From NCBI GenBank assembly GCA_033439255.1, contig CM065881.1, positions 682,001 to 746,000 on the forward strand: 64,000 nt of DNA, written 5' to 3'. Each line of letters opens with the position of its first letter. Within the stretch, counting starts at the first letter, position 1. The position numbers and the translations under genes are program-made. Positions 32,961 to 45,249 of this stretch are shown here, in pieces. The notes under the pieces are model-generated. The model searched no databases, was not told the origin of the DNA, and worked only from the letters and a program-made list of their open reading frames with translations. This DNA is from Hericium rajendrae. Its lineage: Eukaryota > Basidiomycota > Agaricomycetes > Russulales > Hericiaceae.

Positions 32961-34929
32961 ATGAAAGGGGATATATTCCCTGCAAGGTCCATTAGGCGCG
33001 TCAGAGGACGGCCGAATTGTAAGGCCCGACCTGCGAATCTCATAAGTCTGGCGAAAACTCGTCAGTCTGGGAGAATTGGTCAGTCTGGCGGGCATTGTCA
33101 AGTTCTGTATTTCGGATAAGGAATAATTCCATGTAGCTACTGAGATTTCAAACAAGGAATATAAGCTGCAATATAAATCATAAGATCTGACCTGACAGGG
33201 AATATATGACATTGCTAGAACCCCGGAGAATATAAGTACAGCTCAGAATGCGGGAGGTATACATGAACTACAAGTGAAGAGCAATGGACTGCATGCACAA
33301 ATACGAGAACTAGACAATGACCGAGCACAAGCGAGGCGCGAGAGCGAATCGGAACAGCACTGTTGCTCTGCGCGGCGTGGCGGCAGGCAACGTGCGCATG
33401 CTGGGCATGGACATCTCTACAGATGCGCTCGCACCCGCACGGGAGAGCGTCGCGGCGCATGGGATCCCGACGGGACGCAGTGCTGGTGGAGAGACATCGG
33501 CGGCAGGTGGAACATGTACCGAGCCTGCTGTGGGCGACATGCCCGAAATCAATGTTTTTAGTGCAGACCTATCGAGAAGTGTTTTGTATCGGATTCACTT
33601 ACTTTAGATATTGTCCCTGATTTCTGCAAAGTTTCAGAGCTTCATGCCGACGGGCGAGGAAGGTCACCTTGAAGATGCGCCGCGCGCCTAAGTCTCAATG
33701 CTCAGTTCTGCTTAGCTCGAGTTTAACTGCTCTGCGAATAGTATAGGATTGTAAGTGCAAATCAGATGTAAAACTAGGCTTTTTCTTTAGATTGACTTAC
33801 TTTAGATACAGTTCTACCTAGTACCTGTCTCTCGTAGTACGAGCCGACGGACTTAGTAATACTCGTTCAAGTGGTCTCGCCTGGCGCAACGGCGGGTGCT
33901 TAGGGAAGCCGCGGCGTCGACTGAGCTCGAGTGTGCGTGAAAGATCGCATTGCTGGCGCAAATCGGATGAAAAGCAGCTTTTCTCTTCATAGCTACCTAC
34001 TTGCCTATGAAACAACCTGCATACAAAGTTACAGAGATTTCACCATACAGACGGAGGAGAAATTCAATGTTGAAGTTGACCAATCTTGGGCGGCACTAAG
34101 AGAATGGCGCGTGCGCACGCGGTGAATCGATTGTGGCGCGAGCTGGCGGCCATAGCTTATTTCATAATATAATCACTCTCTAGCTAAGTTAGCATACATT
34201 CACTCATTATCCTAACGCTACATGATACACTCGGACTGACGAGCGGTGTGCTAGCTAGATACGAGAGACAGAGACAGCGACGTCATACCTGTCAAAAGAT
34301 GCCCAGGCCGGCCGGCATCTGGCCCGCGGAATCCGGGGCCAAATTCGATTTCTGCACTTTTGCTGATGTCTGTTCCTGATCGACTGATCCCTCGCCCTAC
34401 GCTTGCTCTACCCTTCATCTTTACCCGCCATCGCCCTGACATGGCGCATATCGATTAGTTATGCGCAGGCGAGCGTGTGCATGTGAAGTAAGACGAGGAA
34501 TTTGACGAGCAGTAATTAGGTGAGTACATTTAGCCCCATCTCCTGAAGGCAGAGTGGATGACTACTCAACCATCGTGCCTCAGGATCATATCCTCTGGCG
34601 TTAGCCTTCGAATGAAACCATACGCCGTCTCCGTGCCCACGCTGCCCGCCAAGACTCGCGCCATTGTAGCATGATCAAAGCGACGACAACGGCGCCGAAA
34701 TTCATCCAGTTGTTCCCTGGAGGCCGGGCCATCATCCAGAGTAGCATAAGTACGGAGGTCTCAATGGGGACCCTTATTAAACACCATTTTCTCACCCCAG
34801 TAACTCGTAAGTAATTCATATATCTGCTTTCTCCATCATTCGCTGGGCGCCCGCTGCGAAAACGCCAAGGCGCTTACCGCGGTCGCGCCCGGCAGCAAAT
34901 GGCTCTATTTCTCCTCATCCCCTCTGTTC
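32961..34929. other. Unassigned stretch with small relics
   Basis: Only short contradictory frames. Two local repeats are visible: GTCAGTCTGG units at about 33060-33090, and two copies of (A/C)TTACTTTAGATA at about 33597 and 33798. A minus-strand piece at 34601-34819 has a hydrophobic run (MNFGAVVVALIMLQW) next to the DPEAR relic. No intact gene. Confidence 0.35.
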
Positions 34930-36650
34930 TCCACTGCCATGGATGGCGCTGACACCTTGGCCCTGACAGCGCTGCTGAGTCCTTACCGAACTCCACACTC
35001 GATAACACATGACACCCCGCACCACCATCGCTAACATGAAGGTGAGCGCGCCCTGATCTCCGCCTTCGCGTGATCCCCCTCTAGCCCTCAGCTGTGCTCG
35101 GCCTTCAAATACCTCGATGCACGTCCACCCTGCCGCCCCTTCAAGACCAATCTGCGATTCGACGCGCTTCTCCAGAAGGCACTCTCCATGGGCCGGCGAC
35201 TCGGTGATCACAACAAGCGGTTGGGTGTTGCGTACCCTCCGGGGGATCACCACTCCAGCGACAAGGAGTCAGAAGCTCCGGTCGGAGCGTGGTCACCTAC
35301 CAGTCTCTCCCCAATCTCCACACCCGCGTCTAGTCCTAGGATGCTTCCTGAGGAGGACAGAGCACTCAGCGACGACGTGCCGGCACTCGAAGATGGCGAC
35401 GCGGCTGCTGGTGACGGCGATAGCGAGGCCTCGATTCCGACCCACGACTCGACTGGCGCTTTGAGAAAACCCAGCCGGAAGAGGAAACGGAAGCAGGAGA
35501 AGCGCCGCGCGATGGCAGGCTACACCAGATTAGTATGCGCCGCCAAAACAGCATGCACCCCCACCAGGAGCCGACCACGATCAACATCTCTGACGTGGAC
35601 ACCGCGATGGACTACAAGATGATCAAAGAGGCCTACATGGTCCGGCGACTCAAGAACATGTTGTAGGTGCCATGGGAGCGATCTCAGTTCGAGGAGCGGG
35701 GCTTTCATCGCCTCGAGTGGGATGCAACGTCCTTCGTCCGGTCGTCCAGTAATCCTCCGTGCTCATCGCTGGTCGCACTAGAGAAATTTCACGATTCTTG
35801 ACAATGCGGAGCGTACCATCGCGGTCCTGTTGGGCAAGCCAGTGGAAAGGGCCGATCGCGAGCTGGATCAGACATGGGACAAGATGATTGAGAGGGTTTC
35901 GGCCTTGTTCGAGGAGAAGCGCGTTGATGAGGAGCGTCTCCTGACCCCGCATTAGAAGCAGCACCGGTGCGGGGTCTTTCATCGGAATTTCCTACGGTGG
36001 TGGGCGGAAGGTAAAAGGAATTGGCTCGCCATGTCCTTTCAACACTGACTGGCTCCCAGATTTCAGAAGATTTGCGTCATATCAAGAGTTGCATGCGGGG
36101 TTTTGACACCCTGCTCGGCCATGACGGTGTCCAGCGCATTGCTTAGCGGCAGAGCGGTAAGTCGCATCCCCATTCATATGGTCCGTTGGAGATGCTCATT
36201 GTAAATGCGATGGCTTCCTACTTCCCCAAAGTTTATGCTCACGTTTCAGAGTCCATGCCAGACTCAGCAAGTCACAGCCCAAACCTCGCTGAAATTTTCA
36301 CACAGCGTGTATTCCACCGTGACATCTAATTTCGGTCCCTCCACATCTGCCTTGATCATAACGACTGCGGCAACACGCCCAATGTGCCGCATGCTGTTAC
36401 CGCCCTTGTAATTTACCCAGACTAAGGTGGGGAGCTTTACTTTTGGGATCTGGCACTCTTGTATGCGCTTCCCTCCTGGCGCTACCATCCTCTCCTCGTC
36501 GGCCAGCATTCGCTACGGGAACCTGCCCACCCAGCCTGGCGAGAAGCGATACTCCATGACACAACTGCTCTGGGAGTCTGCTACGTTTGGGCTTCAGCCT
36601 GCGTCCTCGCTCATCGACCCATGTGTTGACACGCATCGAAGGTAAGCCTA
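34930..36650 (+). pseudogene. Decayed TET/JBP-like 2-oxoglutarate oxygenase gene
   Basis: Coding-like blocks lie in the family's order but in shifting frames with stops. There is a basic N-terminal region (KPSRKRKRKQEKRR, about 35470), then DNAERTIAVLLGKPVERAD (about 35795), GHDGVQRIA (about 36110), a block corresponding to NF-x-NSVFP-x-T as SVYSTVTSNFGPST (about 36300), the iron-binding HxD region as CLDHNDCGN (about 36340), GGELYFWDLAL (about 36430) and MRFPPGATILSSSASI followed by QPGEKRYSMTQ (about 36470-36560). From memory this order matches the fungal TET/JBP family, expanded in Agaricomycetes with transposons. The distal His before the GE-x-RYS motif reads Tyr (IRYGN). At least two frameshifts and several stops make a functional product impossible. 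Confidence 0.65.
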
Positions 36651-36928
36651 CCGCCCGTGTGTCTATCACCCGCTGGAGGAGGGTGCTGGGACGGCTGTCC
36701 AAGTACGAGGAACTCGATACTGATCGCAGATAGCTCCGTGACTGGGAGCGAGGTCGAGGATAAATATTGTCTGGATGACATTGACTGGACCTTAAACTAC
36801 ATAAATTCTTTGTACAAGATAAGATTCTATCGGTAGCAATGATAGGACAACGGGCGCTGGGCGGTATATTTGATGAGACAAGTATGTAAGCCGTACAGGC
36901 TGAGGGTGTATCGCAGATGTCTTATCTC

Positions 36929-37688
36929 GGCGCTCGAACAAGCGCTTAAACGTACATTCTCATGAGTCACCATATCGCTACTTGAACAGCGACATCGACG
37001 CCCAATAGATGCAAGACAGATGCAACTTAGATGCAACCTAGATGCAACTAGTATGCAGCTAGATTGCAGTGCAAGCTGCCAGTACCAGTGCATATACATT
37101 CTCACGACGAAGAGCTGGCTATGCCACCTAAATGCTTCACAGACGCAGCTAGGTTGCGACTGGTTGCGAGCCTCCCCAGCAAGAACAGCTGGCTCGCGAC
37201 GCCGCCGCTGCCGTTGACTGGCCTTCATGCTTTTCTCAACCTCAAGACAAGGCGTGAGCACATATATGGTTTTACATGCATTTCCAACCCAATCACCTCC
37301 GGTACGTTATCAAAACAACGATCTCGGCTTTTCCCCAGAAACTCACTTCCAGTTTCTGGACATCGTGGCCCGCGTTCCGTGAACGCGGAGAATAAATATC
37401 GAGATGTGGCACAATGCAGACCTTGGCCACCTCCCTCAACCGCCCTTCTACAGTTCGAGTTCCCTTCCTGATCCATTTCTGCCTCAATGAGTGTGAGCGT
37501 CTCTCTGTTGCCCTCACGCGCTCAGCCCACTTATCGCATCCTTAGCTCGTCAGTCGCGATCCTGGAGCCACATCTTCCTCATCGTCCGTCGCTCTCGACG
37601 CTCCCGACCATGCCCTTCGGTCGTCAGCCAGCCAGAATACCATTCGTAGCAGGACCCACAAAGTTACCTCAGACCCAGAAATGGTGAG
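36929..37688 (+). repeat. Duplicated 5' region and first exon, copy 2
   Basis: Partner of 17871-18630, gap-free. The distance from the repeat start to the ATG is 681 bases in both copies. It includes the ATGCAAC array at about 37010-37078. Confidence 0.85.
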
Positions 37689-38000
37689 TTCAACGCGGCA
37701 CCCTTACCTTGACATTTTAAGAGACATCATGAACAGAATGGAATCTTACGGGGCATGCTTAAAACAACACATCGCGTTCTGGGATCTCACGGTGCGACTT
37801 GCATAAGAGTTGCAGACGGCATCCAAGATTCTCGGAGGGATATCAATGGTTTTCGTCAGGATATCATTTCGTTGGAGATGACGATGCAGTTTATTTGGGG
37901 CATCTCCTACGGAGTGGCGTTTTCTGCTGCTGGGGGTCTGCTTTTCCTTGCATACTACCTTTTGGTTACGTTTGATCCTTCGTTTCTTTGCATGACTTGA
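37610..38000 (+). pseudogene. Paralog of the 18552 membrane protein, probable nonsense codon
   Basis: Exon 1 (37610-37683) again starts MPFGRQPARIPFVAGP and ends at GTGAGT. Exon 2 extends to 38000 and encodes GILRGMLKTTHRVLGSH, DINGFRQDIISLEM and a hydrophobic segment (GVAFSAAGGLLFLAYYLLV). Using the acceptor homologous to copy 1 (AG at 37722-37723), codon 25 becomes TGA where copy 1 has AGA. The nearby CAG at 37736 also gives TGA. Either the copy is dead, a different splice is used, or translation starts in exon 2. Exon 2 is well conserved at protein level (GFRQ, membrane helix), which argues for recent inactivation. Confidence 0.5.
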
Positions 38001-38424
38001 TCGGCATAGATATTTAGAACTGAGATGCGGGGAAGTGAGCACTGGGCAGGGCTGCGTGCTGCACGGGATCCCGCTGCCAAATCTGAGAAATACCATGCTG
38101 TACTATTAATTATAACACGACTAGTCGCCCTGTCGATCCATCGTTCAGCTGCTCGCCACGAGCCCACCACCGTTCATCCTGAAAGCGCTCCTACCGCAAC
38201 TTTCACTTATCAATTCGGCGGATACTGCATTATGGTGAATACGACCGGCCGATCGTCACGAGCGGGTCCGCGAGCTACATGTCTTCTGGCGGTAAGTGCC
38301 GCAGTAGAGTGAGCAATCAGATCGCAACGCTCGAAACAGAACATCCCTGTACCGTGCCATTGTTATCGAGTCCACTCGTCTTTCCTATACTTTGTTTCAT
38401 GGGATTCTAGGCTTGGATCTTGAC
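38001..38424. other. Tnp2 upstream region with a candidate element terminus
   Basis: CACTGGGC at 38040-38047 could be the left end of the Tnp2-bearing element; its inverse is at 51348-51355. No other CACTG occurs between here and the Tnp2 start. Confidence 0.3.
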
Positions 38425-40894
38425 ATGCCCACGAAACTCTGTCAATGCCACGCGAAAGGATGCATAGAGGAGTCGTCGACCAATCCCTCCAACGGGGAGT
38501 TAGTCACCGGATACTATTTGACGGATGGAAGATACAGAGAGCATCAACTGGCAGAAGCGATATGGAAGGCCGAACACGACAGGAGTAACATAGCACGTAT
38601 CATATTGGATACCACTCTCGAAGAAACTCCTGTCTCCGATGCCTCAATCACCAGGGACACAGGTGTAGGCGGCTCGCGTTCCGTTTCCAGAGGTGCGCGA
38701 TAGAGCTCTAATGACCATGCATGTGCTCACATGTTTCGGATAACAGGACCAACAGCAGATTTCCTGCGGGATCAACGAGCTTCTTCGCTGCATCCCGCCG
38801 GAGGCGGGCTACCTCCTAGTCATTCTTCTCTCCAAACCTCAGCAGCACACGGCAGTCATGGTGCGCGTCAGCAATCTCGATACAACACTTTGAGCTCATG
38901 TCCCATTTCTGAATTAGATGGAGCCAGACAGCGTACAGAGCGGCAAATGATCCTGGCAGAGCTGGAGCGATACGGGGATCAATTTCTGCGAAGCAAAGCC
39001 CACTTCAATTACCCCATCCTGCATTTCAAAACTCCACCATCCTCAGCTACAGATCCTGTTCCGCGAATGTCAGCTACTTCGCAGCTACGAGAAGCTAATA
39101 GGAGCTATCTGGGTCATCTAGACGAGGTGACAGGCCTACGGAGTCTTGTCCAACGGGTGGGAGAGCACCACAGTGGTCAAGCAGCGGATATCCGACAGGA
39201 TCTGTTGCAGCAATTGTCCGAACACATGGATTACTTAGAGGGGTTAGTGAACGATGCTTGGTATCGGAAGAAGCTGGAGCTTGGTTTTATTCTGCCTCAG
39301 TCCGAACCGTTGCCAAGGATAGAGGAGACGGGTACGTAATCACACCTAGCATTTTTGGTTTGACTAGAGTCTAAATAAATTGCATTTTAGCCGTCCTACC
39401 CGGAAGTACGAGGCTAGATTCTCCCATCCCAGTTCTTCTTTCAGCATTTACAGCTTTGGTCATGGCTCTTCATCTGAAAAATTTGCCAGTGGTACATAGC
39501 TCTATAAAGTCTACATAGATCTCCTAGCTTCATAGTATCGCCCTTTATTGTATAGCCCACATAGCCAAAGGGAGATGCTATGTAGTGCTATGAAGCTCAA
39601 AGGTGATGCTATGGAGTGCTATGGAGTGCTATCATAGCTATGAGAGCTATGAGAGCTGACTATGTAGCTATGATAGTATGACTAGCTATGAAAGCTATCA
39701 GTGTCTATTAAAGCTATAAGGCTTATATATCTTACATATCCTATATCCAATATGTGTCTCACATATTCTATGTATAATATATGTTTCATATATCTTATAT
39801 TCAATATGTGTCTCACATATCTTATATTTAATATGTAGGCCTGCTATATATATTACAGCAAATCAATCTATCAGATCTGTAAATCTTTTTTTATAGTTAT
39901 ATTAGAATTAATAACATAAGATCACACAAATAAAAAGTATCTTAATGCATCAAGATTATATTGATATTATAAACACTACTACTAACTAACAAGTAAACAT
40001 ATAAGTGAGAGAACATAAGATAAGATAAGTAAGATAAGATAAGTGAGAGAACATAAGATAAGATAAATAAGATAAGATAAGTAAAAGAATATAAAGATAA
40101 GTAAAAGAATATAAAAAAATAAGTAAAAGAATATAAAAAAATAAGTAAGAAAAGATAAGAAAACATTAGTCTTAGAAGATAAAGGAAAGAAACATAAAAA
40201 CTTACCAAAGTAACAAAAAGCGAAATCTAAAAAACTAACTTGAGAACATTTGCATTAGTATAAGCAATAAGAGATCAACAATTAAAAGATTACCTTAGAG
40301 ATAACAAACGAGCAAGAAATAACAGCGAGCGAGCAAGGAACAGTGACGAGCGAGCAAGAAACAACGACGAGCGAGCAAAGAACGTCGACGAAGGCGTCGA
40401 CATGGCAAGAGATAGTGGGGGTTAAAGAGCAAGAGGCAACGCGTGTCGCGCGAGCTTTATATAGGAATCCCGGGCGAAGCCGGGATTCGTGGCTGCCGGG
40501 CGCTTGCCGAGCGTCGCGTCGAGACTGGGCGCCAGACTTCACTAAATGGACTTGGCTCGCTGTGAGCTTCATGTACAGTAGATACTTATCTTTCTCATTC
40601 ATTTGAATTGTATATACAATTTGTAGTTACTTCGTTTTTCTCTCAATTTATGTGATTTTTCCTGATTTGTAGTGGCTCGAGGAACGTAGCTTCGCTCGTT
40701 CGGTGGCTCAAGCACCGAAACGCGCGTCGAAGTTCGTCTCTCGCTGTCTCCACCACATCCACTCTCCACTCTCGTCCCTCCACCCTCCTACTCTCCCTCT
40801 GACTCGTCGAACCGCATGCCGGAGGGACTCAGGCAGATGTAGAGGGCCTCGAAGGTGAGTAACAGATACTTCTATTTCGTTTATTCGTGCTAAC

Positions 40895-40930
40895 GTCGAG
40901 AGTATCGCTCGTTCGAGCGATACTCTCGAC
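40895..40930. repeat. Hairpin 2 of TIR element C
   Basis: 36-bp inverted repeat identical to 4400-4435 in copy B. Confidence 0.85.
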
Positions 40931-40939
40931 TTCTTTCGT

Positions 40940-41990
40940 CCTTCCGCGCCCCCACTCCCCCTCGCATCCTACTGCCATCCCTCCTGCATCACCCCACGCT
41001 CCTTCGACCTCGCCGCCTTGCCACCACGTCACTAGCGCCCGGCGCGCCGCCTCCAACGACCACAACGACCACTGCGACCCGGGACGGGCATGCCAGCGCA
41101 CGCGCATCTTGCGTCGCGCGTGGCTCTGTCCGCCCGCGCGACTGCCCAGTCCGCCCGCGTGATCGCCCAGTCCACCCGCACGACCGCCCACGGCGATCGT
41201 GCCTCGCGCGCAGGCCTGCGCGTTACGCACGGGCCCGCGGTAACCTAGGGACTCGCGCACGGGCCCGCGACAGCCTGGCGCTCGCGCACGTCCCCTGTCC
41301 CTCGCGCACGCTGCCCAATGCCCCGCGCATGTCGCCCAGTGCCTCGCGCACGGGCCCGCCGCCGTGTCTCGCGCACGCAGGCCTGACGTGTCGCGCACGA
41401 GCCCGCGAGAACCCAGCGCCTCGCGCACGGACCCGCGGCAGCCCGGCGCCTCGTGCACGCCTCGTGCCCAGGCCCGCTGCCGCCGACGCTTCGCGCACGC
41501 CCCCGCGTGCCTCGCGTCTCCCGCGTGCAGGTTGCCGCATCGCGCGCGGGCCCGCCGACGCCAACGCCTCGTGCGGGTCCCTCGTGCCTCGTGCACGTCG
41601 CCCATACCTCGCGCACGTCGCCCGCGCCTCGGCACGTCGCCCGCGCCTCGTGCACGTCGACCGCGCCTCGCGCACGTCGCCCGCGCCTCGCGCACGTCGC
41701 CCGCACCTCGTGCGGATCATCGTGCCTCGTGCGAGTCGCCCGCGCCTCGTGCAGGTCGCCTGCGCCTCGCCAACGGTCCCCGCGCCACGCTCACGAACCC
41801 CACGTTCCGCATCTCCTGCGCGCAGGTTTGCCGCATAGCGCAGGCCCGCCCTGTCATGCACGGGCCCCACGGCGTGCGCACTCTCGCGCACGGGTCCCGG
41901 GCTTCGCGCGCACCATTGCACCTCGCGTGCAGCATCGCGCACACCAGTCGCGCCCTTGCGCGTGCACGCCTTTCACACCTCGCGAGCATA
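40940..41990. repeat. GC-rich degenerate repeat zone of TIR element C
   Basis: Units such as CCTCGCGCACGTCGCC and CGCGCACGGGCCCGC recur irregularly. The corresponding zone in copy B is 4440-5430. All six frames are largely open, so the long predicted frames here (up to 288 codons) are composition artefacts. Confidence 0.75.
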
Positions 41991-44900
41991 CATGTAACTT
42001 AGCATACATGTAACTTAGTGTACTTAATTGTCGTAGTAGTTAAATATAATTTAGTTTGACCTGTTTTGAATATAGTATCGAAATCATAGACTCTACATCA
42101 ACTGTAGATAATTATAGCAGACTAAAGCTCTGTATGGAACATAGTATCTATAGGATACATAGAGGGAGACTAGAGATACATAAGTTACATAGCAGGCATA
42201 GCAATGTTCTATTACTATGTAATACTATGTACCCATCACCCATGACTATGATAGCTATGATAGCTACCATAGTCCTGTATAGCTGTGTGGCCCAACTACA
42301 TAGCAGCCATAGCACTATGGAACCAGACATAGCATTGGCTGGCAGCTATGTAGATTTCAGATTTTTCAGATGTTATAGTTGGTATCTCGCGCGATCATGC
42401 CAACTTTCTTCTGCGAGCAATTCAGATGGTCGTCATCGCCACATGTTCTTTCATTAAGTCTCTAGGGATCATCATCCCCGAAGCTCAGATCCATCAGCTG
42501 GCCTCGATGCCTACGGATATCCGAACTTTGTATAATTCTTTCAAACTGGAGGGTCGTAGCATCCGATATGCCTGCTGCAAACGGTGCTTCGCGTGCTATG
42601 CACCTCTATCGCTTGATAACCCAAGATATCCGGAACGTTGTAATTTCAAGCTTACGCCCGAGAGTGCGGAGTGCGGTGCGGAGCTACTCCATGCGAAGGA
42701 GAAAGGTGGCGGTAAAATCCCGTTCCGAGAATTCGTCTATCAACCTGTCTTGTCGTGGATTGCCTCCCTCCTTTCTCGTGATGGTATAGAGGACTGCCTA
42801 ATTACAAGCCCCAAACACACACCACCAGGGGGCCGAGAGGACGATATCTGGGATGGAAGCGCATTTGCTTCCTTCAAAGGTCCGGATGGACGATCATTTT
42901 TTAAGGCTCCAAAAGGCGAATGCCGTCTGGTGTTCAGCCTTTTTGTGGACTGGTTCAACCCATTTGGGAACCGTGCCTCTAGCACGAAATCATCCATTGG
43001 CGCTATATACATGATCTGTCTAAACCTTCCCCCCCACATGCGATACAAGATGGAGAATGTGTATCTCGTTGGAATCATTCCCGGCCCCTCCGAGCCGAAG
43101 GTTGACGAACTCAACCATCTTATCAAACCTCTCGTCGATGATATGCTGGAACTATGGAAACCTGGAGTGTTGATAAGGCGAACGGCAAAGTACCCCAACG
43201 GTTGTATGTCACGAGCAGCCATAATTCCCCTAATCTGTGACCTGCCAGCTCTTCGGAAGACGGCCGGTTTCATGGGTCACAGTGGACATCATTTTTGCTC
43301 TTGCTGTAAGTTGCAGAAGGAGCATATTGCAAATGTCGATTATCGCACTTGGCCGAAGAGGACATGGGAAGAGCACCTCAACCTGGCTATCCAGTATAGA
43401 GATGCACCATCGGAGGGCGATCGGGCTACCTTGTTCAAAGCGCATGGCATACGATGGTCAGAGCTCCTGAGGCTTTCTTATTGGGATGTTATCAAATATT
43501 CAGTCGTCGACTCAATGCACAACCTCTTCCTTGGTGACCTTCATAGACATTGCTCCGATATCTGGCATATGTCTCCGAAAGAGGAACACCTCCCAGAGAA
43601 GATACCACTGCACTCACCGGAAGAGCAGACGAAGTGGATTGAAGTGACTAGAAATGCTGTACAGACGCAAAACAGGACGCTCTTGATGAAAGCACGTCAT
43701 GGCTACCTACTAGCGCTTGCCAGAGCTTGCAGTGTGCCCCTCGAGAGTGAGGTGCCCTATAAAAATGACATTGCCGACGCCCTGATGAATTGGGTTCGTT
43801 CTTGTTTTTCTTGCCGTTCCTCCTTCGCCGAGCTGACCATTACATCGATAGAGAGAATCCCATCCACACGCGCAAATCGTCCAGCTCGTTGCGCACCCGT
43901 TTCCAGTTTCCGATTTTTCCCGCCCTTACCAAAGTAAGAAGGACGTGGTTCTGGATGGGCCAATTCTAAAAGAAATATGGGCGGATATCACTGAGACCAT
44001 TCTGCCTTCGTGGATGGGCCGTGCTCCCAAGCACCTTGGTAAACCCGGCCAGGGTAGACTTAAAGCAGATCAGTGGAGGACTGCTTGTATGGTCCACTTG
44101 CCCATCACTCTCATCCGGTTATGGGGTCGCGTTGAAGCCACAGTTCGAGAAAAAAATTTGCTGAATAACTTCCTGTATCTAGTTATCGCCGTGCGGTGGG
44201 CCACAATGCGCTCGACATCCCAAAACCATCGGACTATTATACAGGAAAATCTCTATCGCTACCTCACTACTGCAATAGAACTGTTCGGAAAGGAGATCCT
44301 CGTCGTCAACCACCATATGTTGCTCCATCTAGTCGATTGTTTGCAGCTTTTCGGACCCGTTCATGGATGGTGGGCATTTCCTTTTGAGAGGTATAATGGC
44401 ATCATGCAATGGTTCAAGACAAACAACAAAATAGGTAATTGCCTTGTCCTTTACCCTTATTATTATGCTCACAAAGCCTCAGGCCAATTGGAGTTCACCT
44501 TCTTCGATAGCTTTACCCGAGCGGCCAACTTCCGAGCCCTTATGAACAGTCACGGCGTCAGCACTCTATTAGGGAACTTTCAGCGATTATTCGAGACATT
44601 TTTTGGCACTTACTTCCATGGCCCTGTCATGAGCGACATCCTCGCGATGCGAATGGAAGCTGGCCCTGGCCCGGACACCAGCGGTCTTGACGTAACCTTC
44701 ATTAAAGAGCATGCAAGGCCGCTGGATACCACTATTTACCAGGCCTTGATCGATCATCTGAACCACGACGCCCCATTGTGCCGCTTTGCTGCGGTCCATA
44801 GTGGTACTGATCTTACGGAATTGGAGCCCGTTGGACAATTTTGTTCGAAGGTGACTATCAAAGGGGTTTCGTACGAACCGACAAGGAGCTCCAAAGGTGA

Positions 44901-45249
44901 CAGTCTCATCCTTTATCGCCCCGTCGGCCAACATTATCATCTTCCTGCTGTAATCGAAGACATATTCGTTCATCGCCATCCCGATCTCAACAAGCAGACC
45001 ATTTCCGATGTCTTCCTGGCAATTAAACCCTTCCTTCAGCTTTCACAAGATGAAGCCCGGAGCGACCCTTACAGACAGTTCCCTCTCCTTGGCGCTATGC
45101 TCTATAGCAGATCCCTTGAACAGGCTACAATTATCGTCAAGGCTTCTCAAATTGATAGCCATTTCGCTTCGTGCCCCTACCGCGACAACCCATGTCACCA
45201 AGTAGTGCTATCTCTCTGTAGGGTGGGTCCGACACGCCGATCTCGTTAA

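Larger units (their letters stand above)
39471..42372 (+). mobile_element. TIR element copy C, complete, 2902 bp, inside Tnp2
   Basis: It begins CATCTGAAAAATTTGCCAG at 39471 and ends ATTTTTCAGATG at 42372. It is closely similar to copy B in both AT-rich arms, the TATA box (40455-40463), hairpin 1 (40465-40488), the conserved block (about 40670-40740), hairpin 2 (40895-40930) and the GC-rich zone (about 40940-41990), with many indels. TT lies on both sides (39469-39470 and 42373-42374), consistent with a 2-bp target duplication; removing one TT and the element restores the Tnp2 frame. No conserved ORF. Confidence 0.88.
38425..45249 (+). pseudogene. tnp2: Tnp2-family (CACTA) transposase gene, interrupted by TIR element C
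   Basis: Exons 38425-38692, 38747-39331, 39391-39470, then after the insertion 42375-43793, 43852-44434 and 44483-45249. Phases agree at every junction (the GTTCGT..TAG intron at 43794-43851 is unusual but gives a continuous protein). Without the insert the product is about 1230 residues. The N-terminus has CQCHAKGC, and the middle a helical region. Family hallmarks follow: MPTDIRTLYNSF, CKRCFACY, LFVDWFNPFGNR, LPPHMRYKMENVYLVGIIPG, WKPGVLIRR, DSMHNLFLGDL, then DGPILKEIWADI, ADQWRTACMVHLPITLIRLWG and HGWWAFPFERYNGIMQ. It acts as the cut-and-paste transposase of CACTA elements in the nucleus. Removing 39471-42374 gives A-L-I-V-G with no frame change. Confidence 0.85.

Noticed and set aside
40829-41942. 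Frames of up to 288 codons in the GC-rich zone of TIR copy C
   Set aside because: Arg/Ala/Gly low complexity, open in most frames on both strands, no homolog expected.
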